Assembly (NCBI GenBank): GCA_018398765.1
Contig: JAHBMJ010000301.1
Coordinates: forward strand, 1 to 51,211
DNA: 51,211 nt
Source: Chromera velia
Taxonomy: Eukaryota > Sar > Chromeraceae
Direction: 5' to 3'
Shown: piece by piece, positions 13,060-25,611 of the stretch
Numbering within the stretch: position 1 is the stretch's first letter
Layout of the letters: every line of letters begins with the position of its first letter
Made by a program: the position numbers and the translations under genes
The notes under the pieces: generated by a model
What the model saw: only the letters and a program-made list of their open reading frames with translations
The model's database searches: none
Told to the model about the DNA's origin: nothing

Positions 13060-14250
13060 AATAAAGATTATGAAATGTGACCCGAGGTATGACCGCGTCT
13101 AGAAATGCCTTCTACATCATGCCGGTGACTTTGTGGGCAACACTGGATGCAACATATACATTAAGAATAATGCATGCATTAAACAAAAACACCCTACAAG
13201 TAAATTTGAAAGTAGATTTGAGTAATTTAGATGAGTAGTAATTTAAAGTAATTTACTAAGTTAGCTAAGCAATTTAAAGTAGTTTATAGAGTATAATTTA
13301 GAATAGTACTACACAGTACGGTTAGGAGTTAGTACCGAGTTACTACCGGCCCCTTTTAGCCAGTAGTGAGTTACCGTTAGTTTGATAACCATGAGATGGT
13401 AACCAGCGGACTTGAAGGCGTGTACCACTACCATGGTAGTTTAAGAAAAAACTCTGGTAAAAACAGTTGCTAGACCCATTTTAAAGCCTGACTACTTAAC
13501 TTATTAGCAATTCAAGTTTAAAGCCCTGAAATGATTATACTCAAATAATATAGGCTATACACAATAATATAGTAATTATACTTCAGTCATAAAATGATAA
13601 ACATTGAAAAACATTGAGTTTTATTATAGAATGAACTTTTAATGAATGCCAAAAATATGATTTTTACTGGTATAAAATTGGTTTTGTAGGTTAAGTTTGA
13701 CTCAAAATATGGCCAAATCTGCCTGTTTTTAGCTACTACCGCTATCATTGGAACACTACTACCATAATTACAAAATTAGTAACCGGGCAGCTTAGCGGCC
13801 GCCTAGTGACCATCCTACTTTCGTTACTCCTAACCGTACTATGTAAATAGTACTAGGAATAGTAAACTAAAGCAATTTAGAAGACTCCGATAGGAATCTA
13901 AATTAGAAAAAAAAATTAAATTACTAGATGAATAATGAATTGATTGATTAATTAATTAATTGGTTCTGCACTAGGCTTTCCCGCTATGTTTAGGTGTCGA
14001 ATTGAATTAAATTGAGGCGGTTAAAGCCGGTGAGCCACTACTTAGGCTCTAACCAACCACGGGGCATATGACATGCAATGTTAGTGTGTTGATCTTTTTC
14101 CGTTTTTGACCTAGTGCAGTGACTCAATCACATGTGGCAATTAACATGAAATCACGCCAATTTGGCTATACATTCCTCATTTAGAAAGTACTGGTCACAT
14201 TAGAATTTAGAAATTTAGAAGTATATCAATGTTCACTTTTAAATTGATGT
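13060..14250. other. AT-rich intergenic island
   Basis: Base composition drops sharply to AT-rich here and no gene is visible. It holds a foldback element (13315-13840), many AATTTA words, and the 16-mer GTTAAAGCCGGTGAGC at about 14021, which recurs at about 33226. A TAAAGCCTGA...AAGTTTAAAG pair near 13483-13525 also recurs near 33580-33625, so this island and the one at 33.1-34.0 kb share components. Confidence 0.7.
13315..13840. mobile_element. foldback/MITE-like element with 15-bp terminal inverted repeats
   Basis: AGTACGGTTAGGAGT at 13315-13329 is repeated in inverted orientation at 13826-13840. The similarity continues imperfectly outward: TAGAATAGTACTACAC on the left against the complement of ATGTAAATAGTACTAGG on the right. 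The interior is AT-rich with repeated TACTACCG and GTTACCG words and no transposase. It is a non-autonomous element by structure only. No clear target-site duplication was seen. Confidence 0.55.
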
Positions 14251-14417
14251 TTTGAACAATGTTTTCTGCGCATTCATCGACAATTTTTCGAGATCTCACA
14301 GCTCTCTCTACCAAGCTATCGGGTCCGTGGTACTGACCAACTACTCGAACTTGAACCCCCTTTTCTGTACCTTTTTAAGAGTCAAAACATCGTCACACAC
14401 TGACGTCATCGACTCTA

Positions 14418-14675
14418 AGGAAGAACGAATCTTCCTCTGAAGAAATTCCATCTCCACTGATTCTCCAGTCCATGCGCTGATTGGATTTCGGTTGGAGTGT
14501 GAAATGAATCTGTAGGATTTTTCTCTTTCTCATTGTCTCCCCGGTCCTGCAGCAAGTTCCGAGAAACTGCCAGAGAGAGATGGGACCTCTCTTTTTTCAG
14601 CCTGCCCGAAGAATCGGATTCCCCCAGTGAATCCCTTCTGTAACCCCTCCGGGTGGTGCCCGACAGAGACAGAGC
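14418..14675 (-). CDS. possible terminal exon, unassigned
   Basis: A minus-strand open stretch of about 85 codons ends in a stop at about 14415. It is preceded by an acceptor-like tract ending TTTGCCAG. The peptide is Ser/Arg-rich (SRRALSLSGTTRRGYRRD at its start) with no recognisable domain. It could be the last exon of an alternative form of the gene at 15.1-18.7 kb, part of that gene's 3' UTR, or chance. Two (CA)n runs separate it from the nearest coding exon. Confidence 0.2.
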
Positions 14676-14823
14676 GCGTCTGCTGGCAAACCCGAGATCA
14701 TCAAGGAGGAACATCGCACCCCCAATGGAGAAGGCAGGAGGAGAGGGGGGAGAGACGGATCATGAAAATGCCAATGACGCCAGGAATGACAGTGTGAATG
14801 ACAAGAGGCTTTAGAAGGGAAAG

Positions 14824-14825
<2 letters not shown>

Positions 14826-14863
<38 letters not shown>

Positions 14864-14946
14864 GCATAGATGAAATAAAACTGATCTATGTAGAGATATT
14901 TATGCAATCTATTTATTTCGTTTGTCATCACTCTGTCCTTCGATCT

Positions 14947-14981
<35 letters not shown>
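14826..14981. repeat. two (CA)n microsatellites
   Basis: Pure CA dinucleotide runs at about 14826-14860 and 14950-14981, separated by 90 bp of AT-rich sequence. A third run lies at about 15283-15302. Confidence 0.9.
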
Positions 14982-14983
<2 letters not shown>

Positions 14984-15099
14984 CAGGCACGCAGGCAGAT
15001 TGCATGCTTTCCTTTTTCTTCTTTTCACAAACAGACAGGCAGACCGGCAGGAAGGCACACCAACATCCAGCCAATGGAAGAGAACGGACCCCGAATTCT

Positions 15100-18000
15100 T
15101 CATTCCTCTTCTGAGTCGGAATCGTACCCCTGGAGTACGCCGAGTCGGACCGGGGCGCTCCCTGCCTTGCTCGACGACCTGCATGCACCACACAGGGGTG
15201 CACAGCTGTCCACACTTCGAGAGAGACTGCTTCATCAAGACAAAGGAACATTGAGACAGGACACAGTAAGAGTGTTGGACAAACACACACACACACACAC
15301 ACAGAGGCTGAAGGGGGTGCGACGGGGTGCTTCTTCCCCTCTCCGCACGCCCGAGGGCCTTCAAGTTGCCGATGAGGTTGTGGGTGCATGCGAGGGAGGG
15401 AGAAAGGGGGGGAGGCACACAGAGAGAACAGAAGTTAACCGTTGCAAGGATCACATAATCTTTTGTTCCTCATTTTGGCGGACGACTTTGCCTGAGCAAG
15501 ACTTCGACATGAATTCCAACTGCATGCAGAAAAGGAAAGGTCTCTGGAAGGTAATCGCCATGCATCGATTGGCCTTTTCATTCGTGCCCTGCATGGGCAT
15601 GCAGAAGGAATAGAAGAGCGTCGAAGCTGTGCACAGACAAAGAGACATGGGTTGGATCCGGCGTTCAAGAACTCACTGAGTGTAATCAACAGAGAGCCCA
15701 AAAGCCGCCAAATGGCATCATGAAGCGGTGTGATCCACATCACTCGCCAATTAATTACCCAACTGCATGAGGAGTTTGTTACTCACATGGATCCGTGCGC
15801 CGACAAAACATCCTCACGTTGGTCACAGAAAGAAGAGACGCGAGAACTGTCTTGCAGACTGACTTTCTTTCTTTCGTTTTCGCCAAGAGCAGGGGAAGGG
15901 GGTAGAACGACTCGCGTACCTGCACCACCCTCATCCCCCAACCCCCTCCCCTTGAAAGACCTAGCTGGCCGTCGCACCCCCTTCAAATTTCACGCACTCA
16001 GACTAAACAAGCACTTCTAGGGGGAAACATTTCAGACAGAAGAGAAACTGATACAATTTACGAAGGCTGTGGTGCTGACCTGCTTGGCTTCTTGTGTGTG
16101 AGTTCCTCTGTGTTGTCGTGCTGCAACGGCACGCATTGCAGAAAGAAACGCAAGAGCACATGCACAGTCTGCCAAACAAGTCAGTCAACCCTTTCAAATA
16201 GATCCCTGCTGGGGGGAAGAAAAGACATGCAGGAGACAACAGCCAGCCACTAATTGAATCTCCATTGCAAAGAAAAGAAAAGAAAATGCATTTGAAGGAG
16301 GAGCAGCAATTTCTGCGCGAGAGAGATCTCCGAGACCGAGGAAATATGTATAGACTGAAAGATACGATCAAAGATGCTGGTGGCGGAAGGTGGAAGACAA
16401 ATGGAATCAAAGAAAAAAAGCTCCGCACAAAATTGATGAAAGTGGAAAAAAGGGAATGCCGAGTGAGCGGAAGCACATGCCCATCTTTGCATACAAGTCC
16501 ACAAAAAGACCAACTGCTTTTCTGTCCCTGCTCCTTGATCTCGACCGACTCCTTGCTCGCTTCCCAGGCTCCCTTTCCTGCAAAATCACAATCTCGGTAT
16601 AGAAGCTCATTTTTGGTCTCAAGGCAGGCGTCTCTTTCCACAGGTATTCATGCAACTGTCTACATGCATAATTTTGCTGTCATTGTCGGACCTGCACGAC
16701 CTCAAAAAAGAAAAAGGAAAGAAAGAGGGGGAAAAAGGATGTGAGATCGATCCACATCTTCTCTGCATGATCCAACAATCTTGATCCAAAACGCTGCGGG
16801 GGAAGAGTTGGAGCTCGAGACTTTCGTGGAGCCAGTTTCGGTGGGTGCGGGCAGAAATCAGTTGGATGGACGCGGAAGGTGGAGAGCAGAGGGTGACCGA
16901 CTGAAAAAGGGGGGGGGGGGAGGAAGAGAAGGAGAAAATTAGGTACGCGACAACGAAGGTAGGCCCATCAGTGCCTTCATCCTTTGATTCTTCTGTCACT
17001 TACTTTGATTCTTCTGTGAGTGGGCACGTCTCACAACAACGTGCATGTGTGCCTTCCCTTCCCTTCACAAAGAAGAAGAAGAAGAAGAAGAAGAAGAAGA
17101 AGATTTGGACTCGGCCACCCTCGGTCTCTTCTTCGGCGGTTCCCAGTCGGAGTCATCGTCGTCGCCATCATACGCGTCTTCGTCATCCTCAGTGTCATCC
17201 TCATGATCCTCAACCTGGGTGACCGTACCAGGCTCGGCAGCCCGTTTGGCTTCCCAGGCCTTGGCGGCGATGGAAAGGAAGAGACTCAGTACGTGTCCCT
17301 GTCCTGCCTCTTTCCCGTCTCCCTCAACCCCATCCTCTGCATCCGCAACGACTCCAGAGTCCTCCTGACAACTTTTCTCCCTCTCTCCTTCCACCGAGCA
17401 CTCCTTCGACGCGTAAACAGTGCGCCTGTGTCTCCCCTGTCTCTTTCTCTGTCTGTGTCGGACTCCTCGCACGCAAGCCGTGCGGGCTCAGCGTCCCTGT
17501 TCTGCTGCATTCGAAAGAAAAGAAAACAGAATTAACATGGAAGCATCGCTGTAGATTGTCAAAAGCTCCAGCAAAGACACTGACACATAGACAGCCGTCC
17601 ACGTTGTCGAAGAAGCTCAAGAGAGGACAGAGGACACCGTGGAAAGAGCAGAGACAAATTCAAAACAACCACGGCTGTAACATCGACAGACCAACAAAAG
17701 CTGAAGAGGCAAAGCCACTGAGCATGGGGGTGAAAAGAGACGAATCGAAGCCATCTTCCTCCCTCTACTGTCCTGCTACTGCAGCTGCGGCCCCCCCATT
17801 GAAAGGACGCGGCCGTCATTGCTGTCGGGAGAGGGGCAGAAGCCGCATTCCGGATGGTTGCGCATGCAGAGGGAGAGAGAGAAATTAAGACACCGAAAGA
17901 GAGAGGGAGGGAGAGAGGAAGGGAGAGAAAGGAGGCAAATCCAGAGTTTGCATGGCGACTTGCCTGACCAGCCTGAGTTTGTCTTTGATGAATAAGAGGT

Positions 18001-18656
18001 CCTCGCGAACTGCTTGCCCCCCTCGGATTGCGTTGAGCCTGTAGACGTCTTCCAGGCACGTTAGCTGCCCCCAGGGCTCCTGCACATCAAAGAGAAAAAA
18101 AAACAGATTTATCAAGAATGAATGCTAGAAGGTGTCGATCATTCAATCAATGAAATACCACTCTGAGAAGGATTTCTGCAAATTACATACACCAGGTGGT
18201 GGAGCGGCATCGAAGAAAGCGAGAACATTGAAGACGTCGACCAAGGATCTCTTCAAGTAGGGGCCCTGTTGATATAGGCTTGTGAATAAGGCGTGTATGG
18301 ACAAAGAGAGACTTGAGGACGAACAGACAGACACCATTACTGAAAAGGAGAACCGCTGGGAAGACTGCCTGATAAATGGATGGACGGAAAGAGAGACGAA
18401 GCGGACACTTTCAGCTCACGCTTTTTTTCTTTCTTCGTTCTCGCCTACCAAGGAGCAAGACTTACACGTAGACTGAAGAAGGCCAATGGGCGTACACAGA
18501 GAAACGCGGATTCTACTGGACAGAAAGACCCACAACCATAGAGATATATACACAGAGAAAGAAAAGCTGAAGAAAACCGACCTTGTCCGCACTGTCAAAA
18601 TTTCTTACTTCCCCCTTAGGACCAGGAGGGGGAAGATCAAGGGGAGTCAGGGACAT
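15100..18656 (-). CDS. split gene: RS-like, acidic and poly-Ser protein, unrecognised
   Basis: The predicted ATG at 18656 opens a Pro-rich exon (18656-18582, 25 codons, beginning MSLTPLDLPPPGPKGEV). A short exon near 18470 may follow. Clear exons are near 18270-18185 (GPYLKRSLVDVFNVLAFFD) and 18080-17961 (EPWGQLTCLEDVYRLNAIRG), both phase 0. Next come a Glu/Arg-rich exon near 17515-17300 and an acidic exon near 17248-17065 with DDDDSDWEPPKKRPR followed by about 11 Ser codons. A short RS exon near 16577-16514 contains RARSRSRSRSRDRK. The last exon is about 15210-15100, ending GYDSDSEEE and TGA. The composition suggests a nuclear protein, perhaps in RNA processing, but I recognise no named family. 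Exons at 17.0-15.2 kb are uncertain, and more than one gene is possible. Confidence 0.4.
17070..17101. repeat. (GAA)n run encoding poly-Ser on the minus strand
   Basis: A pure GAA trinucleotide run lies at the downstream end of a predicted exon, where it reads as about 11 consecutive Ser codons. Length variation here would change the Ser tract without shifting frame. Confidence 0.8.
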
Positions 18657-19824
18657 CCGGGGAGGGGCTGGCTGTATATTGGTGGAGATGGAGATTGCAT
18701 GCACAGACTGCAGAGAGCTCTAAGGCAGTTTTGGACAAGATTCTGAACTTAAGTGAGTCTGGACGGTCCCGAGCATTCACCTGGTGGGTGACTCTGTCTC
18801 CTGAGTGTCTTAATTCCGTGAATCCGCTGTCCAAGAGGAAACATGCAAACAGCTAGATCGAAGCTGCACTGCCCTGCATGCAGACGATCTGCGTTATTGA
18901 TCGATGCATGCACGCCTGCATGCATGCATGCATGCATGCAGTTTGAGGATTAAAAAACAATATTTTTTACCCGCGTAAAAAACAAGTTTGTTCGCGCGCA
19001 TTCGCGCGCGACGCTCCTAGCGACGCTGTCTCCATGTTTTTTTTTTAGAAAAACATTTTGATTTGTAGTTCTCTGAGCAGACTCTTTGATCCCGGCTTTG
19101 TCGTGGCAAGCTCAGCCACACCGTCGAAAGTCTCCCTGATCTAGCTGAAAATCATCGTCACGCTCACTCTGAGACTCTCCGTGCATTCTTTCAGCAGTTG
19201 CTGCTCGGATCTCCTCGTGAGGAAAGAAAAAGGAACAGAGAGAACTCAAAGTAAGAACCTGGTGCCCAAAAAAACAGAAAAAAAATTTAATTTAAAGGGG
19301 GGCTTTCACTTGAGTGACGTGAAGTTGAGTCCAATCGGCATCTTTAGTAAAAATGATTCTAAAGTCAGAGAGCAAACCAATTTTGTATAGAAAGAATGTA
19401 AAGCTTTGTGTATGTATAGTAGAACACATTTGTGGATGCCTATCTCACCTAGTCTCACACACAAAAGGACAAAGAATTTTGACTTATTTTGACTAGACTT
19501 TAATTATTTTGGTCACTTCAATAATTTAGTTCATGTATAACCTTGGTATACTTACGCAAGACCACTAGATGTATGTTGGTGTTTCTTTCCGTCACTATTT
19601 GTTGATAGCTACTAGTTACTTCAAGTTATTCTAGGACCAAAAAGGACAAAACGACAAAGCTGGACAAAGTATCATAAAAAATATAGATAACGGTTAAAAT
19701 AACTAAACTGGCTCGTCCCGGGAGTCGTCCGTTACCGTTTACTACCGTCTACCACTGTACGCCCATTTTAGGGCCATTTATGGGCGAATAGCCATGATAT
19801 TTGACTAGCCGTATGATTTAGCGT
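18657..19824. other. intergenic region with GCATGC array, then AT-rich tract
   Basis: No gene seen. A (GCAT)n palindromic run lies at about 18917-18941, followed by GCGCGC-rich palindromes near 18990-19010. From about 19260 the sequence is AT-rich up to the retrotransposon. The last 150 bp contain GTTACCG, TACTACCG and GGGCCATTTATGGGC, words similar to those in the 13.3-13.8 kb foldback element. Confidence 0.6.
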
Positions 19825-22800
19825 ATGAGCATGGTTGCAGTCTGGTTGAATTGTAAAGGAGTACAAAGGGGACTGCAGCCTTGGTTGTCCTCAAAAGAGT
19901 TTAAGAAGGAGTTTGAGGAAGCAGACATTATTTTTCTGAACGAGACATGCTCTTCTTTAAGAGAGTGCCAGACAGTAACAGGAAAGAAGACTGGAGTCAA
20001 CTACCCACTGATAATGAAATTGGGGGAGCAGACAGTAAACACGGGCGGGGTTACTATGCTTCTTAGCTATAGGAGAAGGAGTGCAGGTTGGGAAGAAGAC
20101 AGACTGAGCGGGGCCACGGGGATGGTACAGAATCTAAATCCACAAAAAACCCTGCTGTGTGGAGTATATGATCCCGCCGCACGTACTACGTACTGTGACG
20201 AAACTTTGATTACAGATCTGAAGGAGTGCATGGAAGAGAAAAGAAGAAAAGGGGGCGGGGAAAGGGGTAGGGTATATGTTGGAGGAGACTTCAATGCAAG
20301 GATTGGAAAAGAGGCTCCAAAGATTCTCTTTGGGGAAGATGTCGGGGTTGGGGAAGTGGAAGGGAGGGGACAGAAAAGAGAGAGTTGTGAGCCTGTTAGG
20401 CAGTCCTAAGATCTGATAGTGAACGAAAAGGGGAGGAGACTGATTTTGTTCTGCGAAGAAACAGAGATCGTACCGCTTAACGGCCTGCGTCAGTGCAAAG
20501 TCGAGAGGGGAGAGGAAGAGAAGTCATTTAACTTCGATGGGTCGTTCACTTTTTCTGGTCTTAGGAGGGATGCATTTACAGTAAATGATTATATTTGTGT
20601 TTCGCCTGAACTTCTTCTGTTTGTTCATGCTTTTTCTGTGAAGGAAGTGAATTCGGTAAAGACTGACCACGCCACACTTTGGTTGCACCTGCGCTTGCGA
20701 GAAACAAAAGATAAGAAGAGGAGAAAGAGGACAAAGAAAGAGAGGGAGCTGCCAGAGCAAGACTAAATTCAAAAAAGATGGTGGAGACCCTTACCAGAGA
20801 GAGCAGAAAAGAACTTCTTGTCAGCGCTGGAAAGAAGATTAGACAACGAAGGAGTAAAAAGAGAAATGAGCAAGATGATAGACGTTCAGAAAGGAGTTCG
20901 GGTAATGGAAGAGACACTAGATAGACCATACAGGAAGCTGAAAAAAGCAGTAGAAGAGGAATACAAGAAAGCGTGCAAGAAAGAAAAGAAATGCAGAAGA
21001 GGGACAAACGTTAAAGAGGATGACACACCAGAGATAATAATCAAGAGGAGAATCAAACAAGTGAAAAAGATCGAATCACAGGCAGGAAAAAAAGTAAGAG
21101 ACGCCAAAAAGAAGCTCGACGAAGAAAAGATAGAATCAGCAGAAAGAGAATTGAAAGAAGCAAAAGAGGCTTTGCACTCAGCAAGCAGGGAGAGAAGAAG
21201 AACGATGAGAAAAGAGGAGGCAAGGCAGAGATTGAAAAGAATAGAAAGAATCACAAGTCAGCTGGCAGAGAAAGGAAGAGAATGGAAGGTATGGAACCAG
21301 CTGAGCAAAAAGAAAGAGGTAAGAAAGGAAGATGCGCTGACTGAAGAAGAGATAACAAGGGGGTGGGAAAAACAGTGGAAGAAAGATGAAAACGAAGACG
21401 CAGAGGAAGAAATTATGGAAACCGTCTCACGCATCTTCAAAGTGCTGACAGAAATAAAAGAATGGAGGATAGACACAAAAAAGGTGCGTGAAGGATTGAA
21501 AAAGAACGGAAACCCTAAGAAAGCGGCAGGAAAAGATGGCATACCTCCGGGTGTGCATGGTGTAATGGCAAAGTCGGCAACAGTGGTCGAGTATTACCAT
21601 GCATTAATAAATGTGTGTGCTCGTTTCGCATGGTGGCCGTCTGGATGGAATGATCTCGTGATCTCCACACTTCCTAAACCAGAGAAGCCGCAGAACATTC
21701 AAAAAGGATGGAGACCAATCCACTTAGACTCAGCCGATACGAAATGGGGGGAGTTGTACGTGAGGGATGCGGTAGAGACAGAGGGAAGGGAGAAACGGAA
21801 CCATGTGCAGTTCGCCTACAGTAAAGGGGTGGGAACCTTGAATGCAATTTTTCTTTTGCTTCAATCGATCGCTTGTCTCAAGATTTTTTTTGTTTCTTTT
21901 ATTGATTTCATAAGTGTATTTGATGAAGCATCTCATAGTAGAATGCCTGAACAGTTGAAAAAGCACGGGGTGCGGGAAGAGACCATTAAGTGGGTATGTG
22001 AGTCGCTGCGAAATATCAGAGCAAGGGTGAAGGGGAGTGATTTCTGGTTTCGGAAAGAAAAGGGGTCAAAGCAGGGAGGTCCGGCAGGACCTTCTGTGTT
22101 TAAGGGATATACAAATGACATGCCAGCAGACATTAGGAGGAGGGCAGGCCTCACCGGGAGGGGTCCCAAGCTCCAGAAAGGCCCCGATCGTGCGCAAGAG
22201 AACTTCCCTGTCGGGCTTTTTACTGACAACACATACCTTCAGTCGATAGAGGCAGAGGAGATGGAAAGGCTTTTGAAGGCACTGGAGGAGTATGCGAGGC
22301 CTTTGAAGCTCCTTCTGTCAGATAAGTCAAGAAGAATGAAGTTTGGACAGAAAGCGGGAGAGAGAAGAAAGCGATTCACGTTGGGTGGGGCAGAGTTAGT
22401 TCAGGCAAGCGAATACCCGTACCTTGGCCTTCTTTTAACAGAAGATTACTCCACAGATGCAATGATGAGAGAGAGAATGATTAAGGCAGAAAGACTCTTT
22501 TTTGCATTGAAAAGTAAGATCAGTGCAGGAGGAGAGATCCCACCTGCAACTTGTTTTCAATGGTTCAGGCAGACAGTATGTGCAGTTTGGTCATACGGCT
22601 GCGAAGTACATTCACACTCGCAGGAAGCGTTTGCAGAGTTTGACAGACTGCAAAGAAGATTCATTCGATGAGTGCTGCAACTGAGAGAGAAAGAAAGCAT
22701 ACTCACCATTTTCTTTGAGGCAGGCCTTCTTCCTATCGATCTGGTGGTTGCACAGAGAACCTTGATGTGGACAAGGAAGGTAATCCAAAAAGGAAGAGAC

Positions 22801-23772
22801 ACACTGACAGGCCATGCACTCATTCAATCATTGCAGGAAGGAGTCGATTCAGAACTGAGAAGAAGGAAGCTTCACCCCTTTCACCTTTTCCCCCACTTAA
22901 AGAAATGTGTCGAAACACTTTTCACAGAGACAAGAAGCCATCCCTTCCAGATAGGAAGAGAACCAGAAGCTGCAGGCAGACAACCTTCCTTTGAAAGAAG
23001 AGATAGAATAGTAAAGTGGATAGAAGTGCTGAAAAAGGAACAAATTACAAAGAGGAAAAAGGAAGCATTTGCAGAGAGAGTTGAGAGGTCAGTGCAGAAA
23101 AGAGGAAGGGCCGAAAGGGAAGAGCTGAGAGAAGGCATCATACATCCTATCCATGCATCTCTATCCAACGGAAATCGCCTAAATCTGTGGCTTCACAACA
23201 GCAAGAATAGAGAAGATACAGACAGAAGCATTTCATTAGATAGAGATAAGATAGGGAGAACTCCCGTCTGCTGCACAAAGATAGCTCCCTGGCCTGTCCA
23301 CAGAAGAAGGGCTGCATTTCGGGTGAGAGAGAGAAACTTAAAGGTAAACAGGGGGAAGTTCTCAGCAGAAAGAGACAGGGGGACCCCATTGACAGAAAAG
23401 AAATGCATGGTTTGCTCTGACCTGCTTGACATTCAAATAGTCGAAGATGAAATCCATGTGCTGACTGAATGCCCTCTGCATGATGGAGAGAGGGCAGACT
23501 GCTTGCAAGCTTTGATGACACATTGGAGTTCGGTGAAAGGGAGAGAGGAGAGAGCTGCAAATAGCAGCAGATGGAAAGTGGGTGGTGAAGGGAAGGTAGA
23601 CAAGATTACTCTATTCTCTTTTCTTTTGAATGAGGCCGACAAGAATGTCGATACCTTTCTGAAAGACATCATGATGAAAAAACAGGTAGTGAGAGAATGG
23701 AAAAGAAAAAAGGGAGACAATTTGAGTCAAACTTTAGGAAGAGAGTTAGATAGGCTGCATCAAGAGACTTAG
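19825..23772 (+). pseudogene. LINE polyprotein: endonuclease + reverse transcriptase + zinc motif, three in-frame stops
   Basis: All four open segments are in one frame, with stops at 20407-20409 (TAA), 20764-20766 (TAA) and 22669-22671 (TGA). There is no frameshift over 3.9 kb. Endonuclease signs: the catalytic Glu in IIFLNETC near 19927, GGDFNARIG near 20281, and a terminal TDHATL near 20662. A Lys/Glu-rich linker follows (about 20800-21450). RT signs: AAGKDGIPPG near 21525, FIDFISVFDEASH near 21895-21935, KQGGPAGPSVF near 22070, and LFTDN near 22219 where active elements have F/Y-A-D-D. At 23404 a CMVCSD...HVLTECPLH pattern matches the CCHC-type motif near the C-terminus of many LINE proteins. 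The altered catalytic box and the stops both indicate a dead copy. Confidence 0.85.
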
Positions 23773-24150
23773 AAAAGTGAGAAAGAAAGAGAGGGAAGAA
23801 TTAAAGAGCATGAAAGGGTGTGGAGTGATACAAAGAAAGCAAAAGAGGAGGGAAAAAGGAGGAGGATGGGATGTTGGGAGGTTTTGGAACTCGCTTCGAG
23901 CCGTTCATCTGCAATTCTGGGATCGTTCCCTTTCAAACCCTGCTTTGGAATGGAGTGAGCCCTCTCGCATACACACGCAGGTGATTGACTGTTCAATGTG
24001 ATCCGTTCACGGCACAGGCAAGACGTGTGCGGGCCGGCCAGGGAGGTCTAATGCGTCTAGGCGCTTTCCCTGGAAGCCGCACGTCGGACATTCGGCATTG
24101 GGGCGGGGAGCCAATCCTTCGGACATTAATCCTAATCCTAATCCTAATGT
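19825..24150 (+). mobile_element. non-LTR (LINE-type) retrotransposon, inactivated
   Basis: The coding frame (19825-23772) gives endonuclease, reverse transcriptase and a C-terminal Cys/His motif, in the usual order for LINEs with an apurinic-type endonuclease. The 3' UTR (23773 to about 24130) is GC-rich. The element appears to end in a short tandem TAATCC tail at about 24126-24146, as many non-LTR elements do. No LTRs and no separate ORF1 were found. It sits between AT-rich tracts. The 5' limit is unknown and may extend upstream of 19825 by several hundred bases. Confidence 0.85.
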
Positions 24151-25611
24151 TAGCAATAATGATGACTAACCAATACTTATTTCACTTGGAATAAAAACAA
24201 AAGGCTATTCTACTAGTATAGGCTATTCTAATATTTTTGGCTAGTACATGAATTATTCTAGTAGAATAGTTAATGACTATTCTAAGAGGTGTAAAGAAAA
24301 ACCTGACCCATAGATGTGACATATTATGCCAAGTATTATTCTTATGCAAAGAAGATTGAAAATCATATTTTAAGTAAGTTGAAATACATGTCTACTGACC
24401 ACCGTTATAATGAAATATAATAAAACATGCATGCCCGTACATGACACTACTAGTATATGCATACCCGGTTAGATACTCGGAAATAACACGTCTGTGCCTG
24501 GCTTTTAAAAGAGAAAAAGAGAGAGGGAGCGGACTTGAATTACAAAGATGACTTGTAGAAGCGCTCTAACTTTGCACTTTTTCCCCTTTTTTGATCTCTC
24601 TTTTTTTTCTTCACCGGCCGATCGCTCAACCTATATATAGCGACCAACCGACGCCAGGCCTCACCCAAGGTAAACAAGCAAGTACAAGCAAGTTATCAAC
24701 ATTGTCGGGGTGTGCCACTTGTTTATCTCTTCCAATTTCAAACCCCAGTGTTACCCCACATTCTATATAATACCCCCTCGCCTCCGTTCTCATTCCTACA
24801 GGTCGCACTGAACCCCTGTACAATAGTTTGGATGCCCCCCGCTTTACCTCCCCAAAACTTCAAAACAAAATAAGGAAGAAGGTAGGAAGGAGAAATGGAA
24901 AGCAAAGAATCAAAAAGACTTTAATCCTGCTCTACTTCTATGTTCGTTATGCTTTCTTGACGGTTTTGACCTCCCGACACGAGAATCAACAGAACACGCA
25001 GTCTTCTGCAAGACCCCTGTCTGTCATGCAGGCTCATGACAGCATGCGGAGTCTCCTTCGCCCCTGCAAAGAGTCTACACAAACACTCTCAGGCTGTTTC
25101 CTTTCCCATTCACTTCGTTGTGCAACCGTTCTGCTTGACTGATTGAGTGTGTCGATCGTGCATGCAGGCAGAGGCGTGAAGGAAAGTGCAAACGAGACTG
25201 TACGGCATTGTGGAAACAGGCAAAAGCAAACCTCCTGAAGGGACAATTAACCAGCACCAACAAAACAAAAACTGAAAGAGCCTACAGACCCCATTACAGG
25301 TAGTCGGATTGGAGGCGGCACCGAAAAAAAAGGAGACAGACAATCCCACCATTCACCCACACATTTACCCATCCCTCTATCCGTCCCTCCATCTACCCAA
25401 CCACCCAATCACCCACCCACCCATCCATCTATTTGTCAAAAACTCCGAGGGAAAGACGGACTTTGTAAGCTTCTGCATCGTCACTGGATCGCAGTCACTT
25501 TCACCTGCACGACTACAACTTCCTGATGCTTCCATCCTACTCTCACAGACGTCCTGTCAAATGTTTCAGCTTTGGCAGTCTTTGCAGTCCGAGCCCCTAT
25601 TTGTGCCCCGA
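24151..25611. other. intergenic, AT-rich then mixed
   Basis: No convincing exon. AT-rich to about 24500. A CCTATATATAGCGACC box lies near 24629 and could be TATA-like, but no gene clearly follows it. A run of CCATCCATC/CACCCACC words at about 25350-25430 is low complexity. Confidence 0.5.

Noticed and set aside
20886..21542. Minus-strand Ser/Phe-rich frames inside the retrotransposon
   Set aside because: Complement of the Lys/Glu-rich linker of the LINE polyprotein.
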